DNA of 34,422 nucleotides from Fimbriimonadales bacterium (GTDB lineage: Bacteria > Armatimonadota > Fimbriimonadia > Fimbriimonadales > Fimbriimonadaceae), in assembly GCA_026418055.1 (NCBI GenBank), contig JAOACB010000026.1, forward strand, positions 1 to 34,422, read 5' to 3'. A program made the translations under genes and the position numbers. Positions 7,508 through 15,142 of the stretch are shown in pieces (position 1 is the first letter of the stretch; each line of letters opens with the position of its first letter). The notes under the pieces were generated by a model. The model saw nothing but the letters and a program-made list of their open reading frames with translations. It had not been told where the DNA came from and did not search any database.

Positions 7508-8829
7508 AGAGCCCGTTCGGTGACGCCGCCGACGGCCTTCCCCAAGCTCCTTGTGGCGGACCACAGGAGAAGCGCCTCGAGGCCCTGGGATGCGGTCAGG
7601 GCCGCCGCGGCCAACACCACTCCCGGCAGGCCGGTCGCCGGCCCCCACACGAAGAGCAGGACGGCGAGAAGCGCCACGCCGGCCAGCATAGCCCACAGTC
7701 GGCTCGCAGACCTCAGCTCGGCAGCGAGCACCCCTCGGCAAAACCCGAGAGCCACGCCGACCGCCGGCAGAGCCATGCAGGCGAGCACGGCCGTGCGAGC
7801 ATCCGAAACGAGCGCCTCGGGCGCGTTGAGCATCTCTGCGAAGAACCAACGGTCGAAGCCGGCAACCCACAGGAGGAAGAGCGAACCGGACAGCGTCGCG
7901 GCGAGGAGCCAAGAAAACCGCAGCAAGGCCGGTCTCCCTCGGCGCTCGTCGTAGAGAGCGATCACGGCTTCCGGCAACGCGAACGGCACGATGCGGAACA
8001 GTCCGACCAGCGTGAGGGCCACCTGCCAGGCTGCGAGCGCGCGGACGCTGTCGGGCAGCCGCGCAATCGCCGCACCGAGCAAGGGTGTCGTGGTGAGACT
8101 GACCATCGTCGTGATGGTCAGAGGCACATGGAACCGCAAGATCGCCGCCAGGCGGACCTCCGGGGCCTCCGCCGCGGTGGCGTATCGCTCGGAGAGCACG
8201 GGGCGCACCACCCAGCTGACGAAAAGGCATTCGACCGCCACCGAGGCAATGAGAGCCATAGCCACGGCCTCCAGCGCGGCAAGGCCGAAGCCGAAGAACA
8301 GCGCCGACCCGGCGCCGCCGATCGTCGCCAGCCGCAGGGAAGTTCCCACGACGATCGGGCGGGTGGAGCCGTTGCGGATCAGCAGACCTTGTTGGAAGCG
8401 GCGCCATCCGATGAGCGCGCTCCAGGGCAGCATGATCTGCAAAGGGACATGCACCGCTTGGACCAGCTGCTCCGGCAGACCCAGCACCCATCGCATCAGC
8501 CAGCCGTACAGAGGGGTGAACGCCACGAGGAAATGCGCGACCGTCACCAGTGCCATGGTCGCCAGGGTGTAGGCCCTCACCCTCAGAAAGTCGCCCCGGG
8601 ACCGGGCAAGGGCGGTGCTCGTCGAGAGGAGGTCGATCACGGGGCTCTCGACCCAAATCGAGACCGCCATCAGGATGAGGAACCCCGCCGCACCGACTTC
8701 CGGGGCGGCGCTGCGCGAGACGATGGCCATCGCGATCGGCGTCTCGAGGCTCATGAACAGCCAGGAGACGGCGAGCGGCCAGAAGAGACGCGCCACGGAG
8801 CGGACGCCGATCGTTGACGGGGGATTCAA
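7504..8829 (-). CDS. MATE-like (MOP superfamily) multidrug/solute transporter
   Basis: 441 residues with about twelve hydrophobic helices in two similar halves. The first half starts LFWPLAVSWLFMSLETPIAMAIVSR and the second FHVPLTITTMVSLTTTPLLGAAI, the repeated pattern of MATE and related exporters. The spacing of short charged loops (RSRGDF, DERRGRPAL) also fits. Similarity to the ANK-type branch of the fold is possible. No substrate can be assigned. The only start codons near the N-terminus are TTG at 8829 and GTG at 8796; neither has a Shine-Dalgarno, and there is an in-frame TAA just upstream. The start region overlaps the Nramp promoter on the other strand, so the two divergent genes may be mutually regulated. 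Confidence 0.7.
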   Translation of the reverse strand: MNPPSTIGVRSVARLFWPLAVSWLFMSLETPIAMAIVSRSAAPEVGAAGFLILMAVSIWVESPVIDLLSTSTALARSRGDFLRVRAYTLATMALVTVAHFLVAFTPLYGWLMRWVLGLPEQLVQAVHVPLQIMLPWSALIGWRRFQQGLLIRNGSTRPIVVGTSLRLATIGGAGSALFFGFGLAALEAVAMALIASVAVECLFVSWVVRPVLSERYATAAEAPEVRLAAILRFHVPLTITTMVSLTTTPLLGAAIARLPDSVRALAAWQVALTLVGLFRIVPFALPEAVIALYDERRGRPALLRFSWLLAATLSGSLFLLWVAGFDRWFFAEMLNAPEALVSDARTAVLACMALPAVGVALGFCRGVLAAELRSASRLWAMLAGVALLAVLLFVWGPATGLPGVVLAAAALTASQGLEALLLWSATRSLGKAVGGVTERAL

Positions 8830-8841
8830 CGATGGTACAGT
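8814..8841 (+). promoter_or_regulatory. Sigma-70-like promoter for the Nramp gene
   Basis: TTGACG (8814-8819), 16-base spacer, TACAGT (8836-8841), about 40 bases before the Nramp ATG at 8883. On the opposite strand TAAACT (8844-8839) overlaps the -10 and could serve the divergent transporter. Confidence 0.55.
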
Positions 8842-8882
8842 TTACTCGGCTTGACGATCCGCGAACCCGGGGGGCATGTCGC

Positions 8883-10163
8883 ATGGGTCTGAAACGGAGA
8901 CTCAACGTCTTCCTTCAGACTCGCCACGCCTTGGGGTTCGGTGGGGCGCGCGAGATCCTTCGGTACGTCGGCCCGGGCCTCTTGGTGACCGTCGGCTTCA
9001 TCGACCCCGGCAACTGGGCGGCGAACGTGGCGGCGGGAGCCGAGTACGGCTATCGGTTGCTGTGGATGGTCACCCTGTCGACCATCATGCTGATCCTGCT
9101 GCAGCACAACGCCGCGCACTTGGGGATCGCCACGGGACTGTGCCTGTCGGAGGCCGCTTCGCGCCATCTGCGGCCATGGGTTGCTCGCGCGGTGCTCGGT
9201 TCGGCGATGCTCGCCGCGGTCTCTACCGCCCTTGCCGAGCTTCTGGGTGGAGCCATCGCCCTGCGCATGCTGTTCGGCATTCCGTTGAAGCTCGGGGCGG
9301 CGCTCGTTCTGGCTGTGGTCCTGTACATCCTTCTGAGCAACAGCTACCGGCGGATCGAGCGCCTCATCATTGGATTCGTGTCCCTCATCGGCCTGTCGTT
9401 CCTCTTCGAGCTGGGCCATGTGCGCGTGGAATGGTTGGATGCCGCCCGGGGGTGGGTGCTGCCCTCCTTTCCGCATGGAGCGATCGCGCTGATCATGAGC
9501 GTGCTGGGTGCCGTGGTCATGCCCCACAACCTGTTCCTCCACTCGGAGGTGATCCAAAGCCGCCAGTGGCAGCTGGAGAGGCCCGAGGTCATCGAGCGGC
9601 AGATGAGGTACGAGTTCGTCGACACCCTGTTCTCGATGGTGGTGGGTTGGGCGATCAACAGCGCCATGGTCCTGGTGGCGGCGGCCGTGTTCTTCCGACA
9701 TGGCGTGCAGGTCACCGAGCTGGAGCAGGCCGAGCAGATGCTGCGACCTTTGCTGGGACACGCGGCCGCGGTGGTGTTCGCGGTGGCACTATTGCTCGCC
9801 GGGCTGGCGTCGAGCGTGACCGCGGGAATGGCAGGAGGCTCGATCCTCGCGGGCATGTTCGATGAGCCCTACAGCATGCAGGACATGCACACCCGAGCCG
9901 GCGTTTGGTTCACCCTGGTTGGGGCCTTCATCGCCATTCTCTTCGTGGCGAACCCGTTCCAAGGTTTGCTGGTGAGCCAGATGTTGCTGAGCGTGCAGCT
10001 CCCGATCACCATCTTCCTGCAGATTCGCTTGACCTCCAGCGAGAGGGTCATGGGCCGGTTCCGGAACTCCCGCGCCGACTCGATTGGGCTGTGGGCCGTC
10101 GGGGCGGTCGTGTCGGCTCTGAATCTCCTGCTGCTCTGGAGCGTGCTGACCGGCGGAGGCTAG
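8883..10163 (+). CDS. Nramp-family divalent metal transporter (Mn2+/Fe2+)
   Basis: 426 residues with eleven hydrophobic helices. The metal site of the family is intact: helix 1 carries D41-P-G-N44 and helix 6 carries M213-P-H-N216 (VVMPHNLFLHSE). The Met in helix 6 favours transition metals over Mg or Al in the characterised members. It is expected to import Mn2+ or Fe2+ with protons across the cytoplasmic membrane. The frame is open further upstream (an ATG at 8832 and a TTG at 8814), but those lie inside the promoter and encode a polar, non-homologous stretch, so the ATG at 8883 with its nearby G-rich tract is preferred. No MntR-like box is recognisable. The stop codon overlaps the convergent accA stop. 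Confidence 0.92.
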   Translation: MGLKRRLNVFLQTRHALGFGGAREILRYVGPGLLVTVGFIDPGNWAANVAAGAEYGYRLLWMVTLSTIMLILLQHNAAHLGIATGLCLSEAASRHLRPWVARAVLGSAMLAAVSTALAELLGGAIALRMLFGIPLKLGAALVLAVVLYILLSNSYRRIERLIIGFVSLIGLSFLFELGHVRVEWLDAARGWVLPSFPHGAIALIMSVLGAVVMPHNLFLHSEVIQSRQWQLERPEVIERQMRYEFVDTLFSMVVGWAINSAMVLVAAAVFFRHGVQVTELEQAEQMLRPLLGHAAAVVFAVALLLAGLASSVTAGMAGGSILAGMFDEPYSMQDMHTRAGVWFTLVGAFIAILFVANPFQGLLVSQMLLSVQLPITIFLQIRLTSSERVMGRFRNSRADSIGLWAVGAVVSALNLLLLWSVLTGGG

Positions 10164-11140
10164 CCTGCCGTGCCGAAGACCCCCATGGAGCGGTACTTGC
10201 GGTACCGCTGTTCGCGGAGTTCCTCCGGGGTGAGGCCCGACAGTTCCTTCAGCGAGCGCTCGAGCTCGTCGCCGAGGCTCAGCGCCGCGACGTCCGGGGC
10301 CCTGTGGGCGCCCCCCTTCGGTTCGGGAACGATCCTGTCGATCAGGCCGAGCTCCATGGCCGACTGTGCCGTGAGCCGCAAGGCGGCCGCAGCTTCGTCG
10401 CCGCGTTCCGGTTGCCGCCAAAGGATCGCGGCGCAACCCTCCGGGGGAATGACGCTGTAGACCGCGTGCTCGAGCATGAGCACGTGGTTGCCGACGCCGA
10501 TGCCGATCGCTCCCCCAGAGCCTCCCTCTCCGATCACCGCGGCCACCGTCGGCACCCGGAGACCAAGCATGGTCAGGATGGAGTCGGCGATCGCCTCCGA
10601 GATCCCTCTCGACTCGCTGTCCACTCCCGGGTCCGCCGCGGGGGTGTCGAGCAGGGCCACCACGGGAAGCCCGAACCGATCGGCCATCTGCATCAGTCGG
10701 ATGGCTTTGCGGTAGCCCTCGGGCTTGGCCATGCCGAAGTTGCGGTACTGCCTCTGCTGGATGTTCCGGCCTTTCTGGTGGCCTAGGATCACGATCGGTC
10801 GGCCTCGGAACACCGCCGGCCCGCCGACGATGGCGGGGTCGTTGCCGTACCGTCGGTCGCCCTCGAGCTCGATGAATTCGGAGCAGATGGCTTGGATGAA
10901 GTCGAGCGTGTACGGCCTCGGCTCCGCACGGGCGACGAGCACTTTCTCCCAGGGCCCGAGCTGCGAATACTGCGTGTCGATGTACTTGGCCAGTCTCGCC
11001 TCGTACTCTGCGATCTTGGACTCCAAGGCCTTGCGCTTGGCCGAGTCGGCCTCCTTGGCGGCCATCTGACGGAGCTTGGCGATGCCGTCTTGCAGCTCCA
11101 GGACGGGGCCTTCCCACTCCTTCCACGTCTTAGCCGGCAT
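10160..11140 (-). CDS. accA: Acetyl-CoA carboxylase carboxyltransferase subunit alpha
   Basis: 326 residues, full length for AccA. It moves the carboxyl group from carboxybiotin-AccB to acetyl-CoA in fatty-acid synthesis, as a complex with AccD. It has the N-terminal helical hairpin, GHQKGRN (120-126), PEGYRKA (140-146), the oxyanion region GEGGSGGAIGIG and VIPPEGCAAILW. One departure from the usual sequence: the segment normally written DTPGAYPG is DTPAADPG (165-172), and the next turn reads SESRG in place of EERG. The ATG lies inside the 3' end of accD (11-base overlap), so the two subunits are translationally coupled. Confidence 0.95.
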   Translation of the reverse strand: MPAKTWKEWEGPVLELQDGIAKLRQMAAKEADSAKRKALESKIAEYEARLAKYIDTQYSQLGPWEKVLVARAEPRPYTLDFIQAICSEFIELEGDRRYGNDPAIVGGPAVFRGRPIVILGHQKGRNIQQRQYRNFGMAKPEGYRKAIRLMQMADRFGLPVVALLDTPAADPGVDSESRGISEAIADSILTMLGLRVPTVAAVIGEGGSGGAIGIGVGNHVLMLEHAVYSVIPPEGCAAILWRQPERGDEAAAALRLTAQSAMELGLIDRIVPEPKGGAHRAPDVAALSLGDELERSLKELSGLTPEELREQRYRKYRSMGVFGTAG

Positions 11141-11915
11141 AGCACCGTGCCCCCAGAATGCGCACCAAGGCGGCCAGAACGTCCCTCAACTCACCGCGAG
11201 CGACGATGCGGTCGATGAAGCCATGCTTGTGGGCGAACTCGGCCATCTGGAAATCGTCCGGCACCTTGCCGACCCCAGCCTGCTTGCTGACCCGGGCGCC
11301 CGCGAAACCGACCATCGCCCGCGGCTCCGCCAGAATCACGTCGGCCACGGAGGCGTAGCTCGCGAGCACGCCCGCCATGGTCGGATCGGTGAACACGGCG
11401 ATGTAGGGAACTCCTGCGTCGCGGCAACGCTGCACGCCCGCGTTGGTCTTGGGAAGCTGCATCAGCGACAGCATGCCCTCCTGCATGCGGGCTCCGCCCG
11501 AGGCGCAGAACTGGATCGCGGCGCACCGCCGCTCCGCCGCCCGCTCCAACGAGCGAACGATCTTCTCTCCTGCCACCGAACCCATGGAACCGCCCATGAA
11601 GGCGAAATCGGACACCGCCACGGACACGGGAAGACCATCGAGGCGAGCCATGCCGCTGACGATCGCATCCCGCAAGCCGGTCTTCTGCTCCGCCGCGGCG
11701 AGCTTTTCCCGGTACTCGGGGAAGCCCAGCGGGTCCACCGAAACCAGGTCGGCGTCCAACTCCTCGAACGTGCCTGGATCGAAGGTGGCCTCGATGCGCT
11801 CCCGAGCGCTGAGCCTGTGGTGCCAGCCGCAGTGCCCGCACACCTTCCACGACTGCATCAACTCGGTGTGGAACAGCACGCGGCCGCAACCGGAGCACTT
11901 GATGAATTCAGCCAT
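11130..11915 (-). CDS. accD: Acetyl-CoA carboxylase carboxyltransferase subunit beta
   Basis: 261 residues, somewhat shorter than E. coli AccD (about 300) at the termini. The N-terminal zinc ribbon is complete: Cys7, Cys10, Cys26 and Cys29. The crotonase-fold core follows with FMGGSMGSVAGEKI, the substrate-binding FCASGGARMQEG and DPTMAGVLASYAS. It pairs with AccA. The start is the ATG at 11915 because it begins the zinc-ribbon domain directly; the same frame is open far upstream only because it shadows pafA. It is divergent from pafA across 87 bases. Confidence 0.95.
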   Translation of the reverse strand: MAEFIKCSGCGRVLFHTELMQSWKVCGHCGWHHRLSARERIEATFDPGTFEELDADLVSVDPLGFPEYREKLAAAEQKTGLRDAIVSGMARLDGLPVSVAVSDFAFMGGSMGSVAGEKIVRSLERAAERRCAAIQFCASGGARMQEGMLSLMQLPKTNAGVQRCRDAGVPYIAVFTDPTMAGVLASYASVADVILAEPRAMVGFAGARVSKQAGVGKVPDDFQMAEFAHKHGFIDRIVARGELRDVLAALVRILGARCYAG

Positions 11916-11990
11916 CGGATTGGGGCGGCAGCCTGCCGCGCGCCAGAGGATACCTAGGCCCAGCGGCGCACGCGCGGGTCCGCTGGAGCG

Positions 11991-11996
11991 TAGGAT
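11991..11996 (+). promoter_or_regulatory. TANNNT leaderless-type -10 (TAGGAT)
   Basis: TAGGAT then ACGGTC then the ATG of the PafA-like gene at 12003, a spacing of six. The nearest GGAG (11985-11988) is 14 bases from the ATG, too far to act as a Shine-Dalgarno. No -35 is visible. Confidence 0.5.
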
Positions 11997-12002
11997 ACGG
12001 TC

Positions 12003-13466
12003 ATGGATGCCCTTCGACGCAGGATCGTCGGGGTCGAAACCGAGTTCGGTTGCCTCGTGTCGGACGAGGATCTGGGACGTCCGGAGGACGCCGTCGAGGC
12101 GATCAAGGACTACCTGTTCCTCGACGCGAAGGTCGGGGTTCTGGACGTCGTTGCCCGAGACGAGGTCTTCGAGCCGGCGCAGTCCGGGGGATTCCTGCTC
12201 AACGGTGGGCGCCTGTACATCGACGCGGTGGGATCGCACCTGGAGTACGCGACCGCCGAGTGCACGAACCTGCGCGATCTCATCGCCCACGACCGTGCCG
12301 GCCAGAGGCTGATCCTCCGCGCTCTGGACGAGCTCCGGCTCAGCGATGCCGTGAGCGTCTACAACAACTCCATCGACCACTTCGGTGGGCACACGTTCGG
12401 TTGCCACGAGAACTACCTTGTGGCAGGCGAGGAGATGATCGGCGGAGTGGCCGCCATGAAGCTTTTGGGCTTCCTGGCGACGCGTCAGATCTTCGCCGGC
12501 GTCGGCCGTGTGGGTGGCCACTTGCTCGTCGAGGGCGGTCGACCGAGCCCTCGGGAGATGGCCCGCAACCCCGTGGACTTCATCTGGGTGGGCCACGTCT
12601 ACGACGTTCTGCCGGACGACTCGGTGCGCTTCCAGCTCAGCCAGCGCGCCGATCACATCCTCAAGCCTCTGGCGAGCCGCGTGCGGTTCAACCGGGCGAT
12701 GATCAACCCCAAGTGGGAGCACCTGTACAGCTACGGCGGCACCACGCGCCTGCACCTCCTGTTCGGGGAGGCGAACCAGAATGAGTACGCCTATGCGCTG
12801 AAGGTCGGCACGACCATGCTCGTTCTCAGGCTGCTGGAGGAGGGTCGCATCGAGGATCGGTGGGTCGTGGCGAACCCGGTCCGGGCTTTGCGCGAGGTGA
12901 GCCGAGACGAGACTTGGCGCTGGGAGGTGCGGCTGGCTGACGGCATGGAGATCCGAGCCGTCGACCTGCAGCGCGAGTATCTCGATAGGGCGCAGGCCTT
13001 TCGCGGCTGGGACGAGGACACGGACTGGACGCTGGACGCCTGGGAAGAGGTTCTCGACGGATTGGAGAGGGACCCGATGGCCCTTGCCGATCGCTTGGAC
13101 TGGGTGGCCAAGCGCAGGATTCTGGAGCAGTACATCGAGGCGGAAGGCGCGACCTGGAGCGACGACGCTCTGCATTCGGTCGACCTCGAGTACCACAACA
13201 TCGATCCGGAAAAGAGCCTGTTCCACGCTTTCGCCGAGTCCTACGGAGTGCGGAGGCTCGTTTCGGAGCAGGACATCGTGCGCGCGATGGACGCCGCGCC
13301 TTGCGACACGCGGGCGGCCGCTCGAGCGGAGCTGATCCGCAGGCTTCTTTCCCTGAAGGGACGCAAGCTGTTCGCCGTGGACTGGAGCGGCGTCTCTGCT
13401 GGGCCCCGAACGTATTTCGACCTGAGCGACCCGTTCGATCCCACGGTGCCCGAGCCGGCAAGGTAG
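12003..13466 (+). CDS. pafA: Pup/UBact-protein ligase family enzyme (PafA/Dop)
   Basis: 487 residues of the glutamine-synthetase-like PafA/Dop family. PafA attaches the small modifier Pup (or Pup-like UBact) to lysines; Dop deamidates Pup and removes it. Visible motifs: GVETEFG (10-16, Mg/ATP glutamates 12 and 14), NGGRLYID (67-74, with Asp74 at the catalytic aspartate position), SHLEYATAEC (78-87), HDRAGQR, NNSIDHFGGHTFGCHENY, FQLSQRADHI, KVGTTMLVL, LDWVAKRRILEQY and a C-terminal VDW...SDPFDP. HDRAG, the AKRR segment and the DPF tail favour PafA over Dop. However, about 50 residues separate EFG from NGGRLY, against roughly 36 in actinobacterial PafA as I recall it, and LERDPM resembles Dop. 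Ligase is the better guess; deamidase is possible. No pup, mpa or proteasome gene is in the window. Confidence 0.82.
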   Translation: MDALRRRIVGVETEFGCLVSDEDLGRPEDAVEAIKDYLFLDAKVGVLDVVARDEVFEPAQSGGFLLNGGRLYIDAVGSHLEYATAECTNLRDLIAHDRAGQRLILRALDELRLSDAVSVYNNSIDHFGGHTFGCHENYLVAGEEMIGGVAAMKLLGFLATRQIFAGVGRVGGHLLVEGGRPSPREMARNPVDFIWVGHVYDVLPDDSVRFQLSQRADHILKPLASRVRFNRAMINPKWEHLYSYGGTTRLHLLFGEANQNEYAYALKVGTTMLVLRLLEEGRIEDRWVVANPVRALREVSRDETWRWEVRLADGMEIRAVDLQREYLDRAQAFRGWDEDTDWTLDAWEEVLDGLERDPMALADRLDWVAKRRILEQYIEAEGATWSDDALHSVDLEYHNIDPEKSLFHAFAESYGVRRLVSEQDIVRAMDAAPCDTRAAARAELIRRLLSLKGRKLFAVDWSGVSAGPRTYFDLSDPFDPTVPEPAR

Positions 13467-13469
13467 CTT
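13464..13469 (+). promoter_or_regulatory. TANNNT leaderless-type -10 made from a stop codon (TAGCTT)
   Basis: The TAG stop codon of the PafA-like gene (13464-13466) forms the first half of TAGCTT, which lies six bases before the GTG at 13476. No Shine-Dalgarno is present. Confidence 0.45.
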
Positions 13470-13475
13470 ATCTCC

Positions 13476-13838
13476 GTGGATCGGCGTTGGTTCGCGGTGG
13501 GGTGCCTGATGGCGGCTCTTGCGGTCGGGCTGGGCGCCTTCGGCGCTCATGGTCTGAGGCCCCACCTGGACGACCGAGGGCTGGAGCTGTATCGGACCGC
13601 GATCCAGTACCTCATGCTCCACTCGTTGGGGGTGATCGTTGCGGGCATGGTCCGTGTTCGGAGCTCCGCGCTCGCTGCGTCGCTGTTCGCGCTGGGGAGC
13701 CTGCTGTTCGGCGGGTCCCTGATCGCTCTGGCGCTGGGGGGTCCCAGATGGATGGGTATCGTGGCCCCGCTCGGAGGGATCTCCTTCGTCTTCGGTTGGA
13801 TCCTCTTGGCCGTCGGCGCGTTCGTGGGTAAGCCGTGA
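13476..13838 (+). CDS. DUF423 family membrane protein (YgdD-like)
   Basis: 120 residues with four hydrophobic helices. The family hallmark is at the N-terminus: a first helix, then LGAFGAHGLRPHL (20-32) and YRTAIQYLMLHSLGVI (39-54), followed by FALGSLLFGGSLIALAL. This is the standard DUF423/YgdD length and pattern. The family is widespread in the cytoplasmic membrane and its function is not established. It starts at a GTG nine bases after the PafA-like stop codon, with no Shine-Dalgarno but a TANNNT element. The stop overlaps the next gene's GTG by four bases. Confidence 0.88.
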   Translation: MDRRWFAVGCLMAALAVGLGAFGAHGLRPHLDDRGLELYRTAIQYLMLHSLGVIVAGMVRVRSSALAASLFALGSLLFGGSLIALALGGPRWMGIVAPLGGISFVFGWILLAVGAFVGKP

Positions 13839-15133
13839 GCGACGCCACCATCGAGCCGAACGTTCGCACCCACGCACCGCGCGGGTTGTGGCGCCAGCTC
13901 GCGGCGTTCGCCGGCGGGCAGGGCGCCTCCCAAGGTCTTAGCCTCGTGACGGGCTTGCTTCTGTTGCGGTGGCTGAGCGTCGAAGCCTACGCGCAGTACA
14001 GCGTCGCCTTCGCGTTCCAGCGCGTGCTCAGCGTGCTGACCGACCTCGGCCTGCAAGGCTCGATCGTTGCGCTCGTCGGCTCGAGAGCCTCCGAGCCCGG
14101 TGTCGTGGCGCGCTACCTCACCGCGGCTTCCCAACTCCGGCTGAGGTCGTTTCTCCTGGTCGCGTCTGCCTCTGCCGCCGCCTTCCCCTTGCTGACCGCG
14201 CGGCAGCCTTGGCCGTGGTCCGACAAGCTGCTGCTCTGGCTGGCCGTGCTTGCGTTCGTTTGGCTCGAGGGCGGTCTGTTGTACGGTGCGCCGCTGCTGA
14301 TTGCCGGGCGCGTCGGCGCCTACTACGCGGCGAAGACCATTCCGGCGGTGGCGCGGCTGATGCTGAGCGCGCTCGCCTGGTCGTTGGGATGGCTCACAGG
14401 CTGGCTCGCCGCTGGGATCGCCGCCCTCCAGACGGGCTTGACGTCTTGGGGCCTGCGTCGGGCTGTCGAGCGGGATCTGTCGCCACCTGGACGCGTCCCA
14501 CCACAGACCTATCGAGAGTTCTGGTCCTACCTGGGGCCGCTGCTTCCGACCACGGTGTACTACGCCTTTCAGGATCAGATCGTGCTCGGCATCGTCGCCT
14601 GGGTTGGCTCGTCGCAAGCCGTCGCCGAGGTTGGGGCGCTCGGTCGCCTTGCTCAGATCTTTCTCTTCCTGGGTGCCGCGAACCCCGTGCTGGTGGCGCC
14701 GAGGGTGGCGAGCGCTCCCTTGACGACCTTGCCACGGGTCTACGGCAGAGTCCTGGCGGCGTCCTGCCTCGTGGCAGGCTCGCTCGCGGGGCTGGCTTGG
14801 TGGGTGCCCGAGCCGTTCCTTTGGCTCCTTGGACCGAACTACTCCGGCTTGGCGGATTCCGTCGCTTGGGCGGTGACGGCAGGCGCGCTGTCGTTGGTGG
14901 CAGCAACGGCGTACACCATGAACGCGGCCCGAAGATGGGTGTTTGTCTCCGCAACCTCGCTCAGCATTCTGGCGACGCTGAGCACCCAGATCCTGATGGC
15001 GACCACGCTGGACCTGTCGGCGTCCTCGGGCGCGGCGCGATTCATGGCGGGCACCGCCGCTTCGCTGTTCGTGGGGGTCGGCCTCGCGGCGTGGCTGGGG
15101 TTCCGCCGCGACCGGAGCTCCACCGAAAGGTAG
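13835..15133 (+). CDS. Polysaccharide flippase-like membrane protein (Wzx/MOP superfamily)
   Basis: 432 residues with about twelve hydrophobic helices. The opening LWRQLAAFAGGQGASQGLSLVTGLLLLRWLSVEAYAQYSVAFAFQRVLS is the family pattern of Wzx/RfbX-like exporters, which flip lipid-linked oligosaccharides to the outer face of the membrane. The second half begins EFWSYLGPLLPTTVYYAFQDQIVLGIVAWVG. The N-terminal 20 residues are polar and cytoplasmic. It starts at GTG 13835, overlapping the DUF423 TGA. No glycosyltransferase cluster surrounds it, although a GT4 enzyme (25962-27056) and a membrane glycosyltransferase (881-2185) occur in the window. Confidence 0.8.
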   Translation: MSDATIEPNVRTHAPRGLWRQLAAFAGGQGASQGLSLVTGLLLLRWLSVEAYAQYSVAFAFQRVLSVLTDLGLQGSIVALVGSRASEPGVVARYLTAASQLRLRSFLLVASASAAAFPLLTARQPWPWSDKLLLWLAVLAFVWLEGGLLYGAPLLIAGRVGAYYAAKTIPAVARLMLSALAWSLGWLTGWLAAGIAALQTGLTSWGLRRAVERDLSPPGRVPPQTYREFWSYLGPLLPTTVYYAFQDQIVLGIVAWVGSSQAVAEVGALGRLAQIFLFLGAANPVLVAPRVASAPLTTLPRVYGRVLAASCLVAGSLAGLAWWVPEPFLWLLGPNYSGLADSVAWAVTAGALSLVAATAYTMNAARRWVFVSATSLSILATLSTQILMATTLDLSASSGAARFMAGTAASLFVGVGLAAWLGFRRDRSSTER

Positions 15134-15136
15134 CAT
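15131..15136 (+). promoter_or_regulatory. TANNNT leaderless-type -10 made from a stop codon (TAGCAT)
   Basis: The flippase stop codon TAG (15131-15133) opens TAGCAT; six bases later is the ATG (15143) of the esterase. The nearest AAGG ends 12 bases before the ATG. Confidence 0.45.
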
Positions 15137-15142
15137 GCCCGC

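Noticed and set aside
11916-13877. Upstream extension of accD on the minus strand
   Set aside because: It lies antisense to the PafA-like gene; accD homology starts at 11915 with the zinc ribbon.
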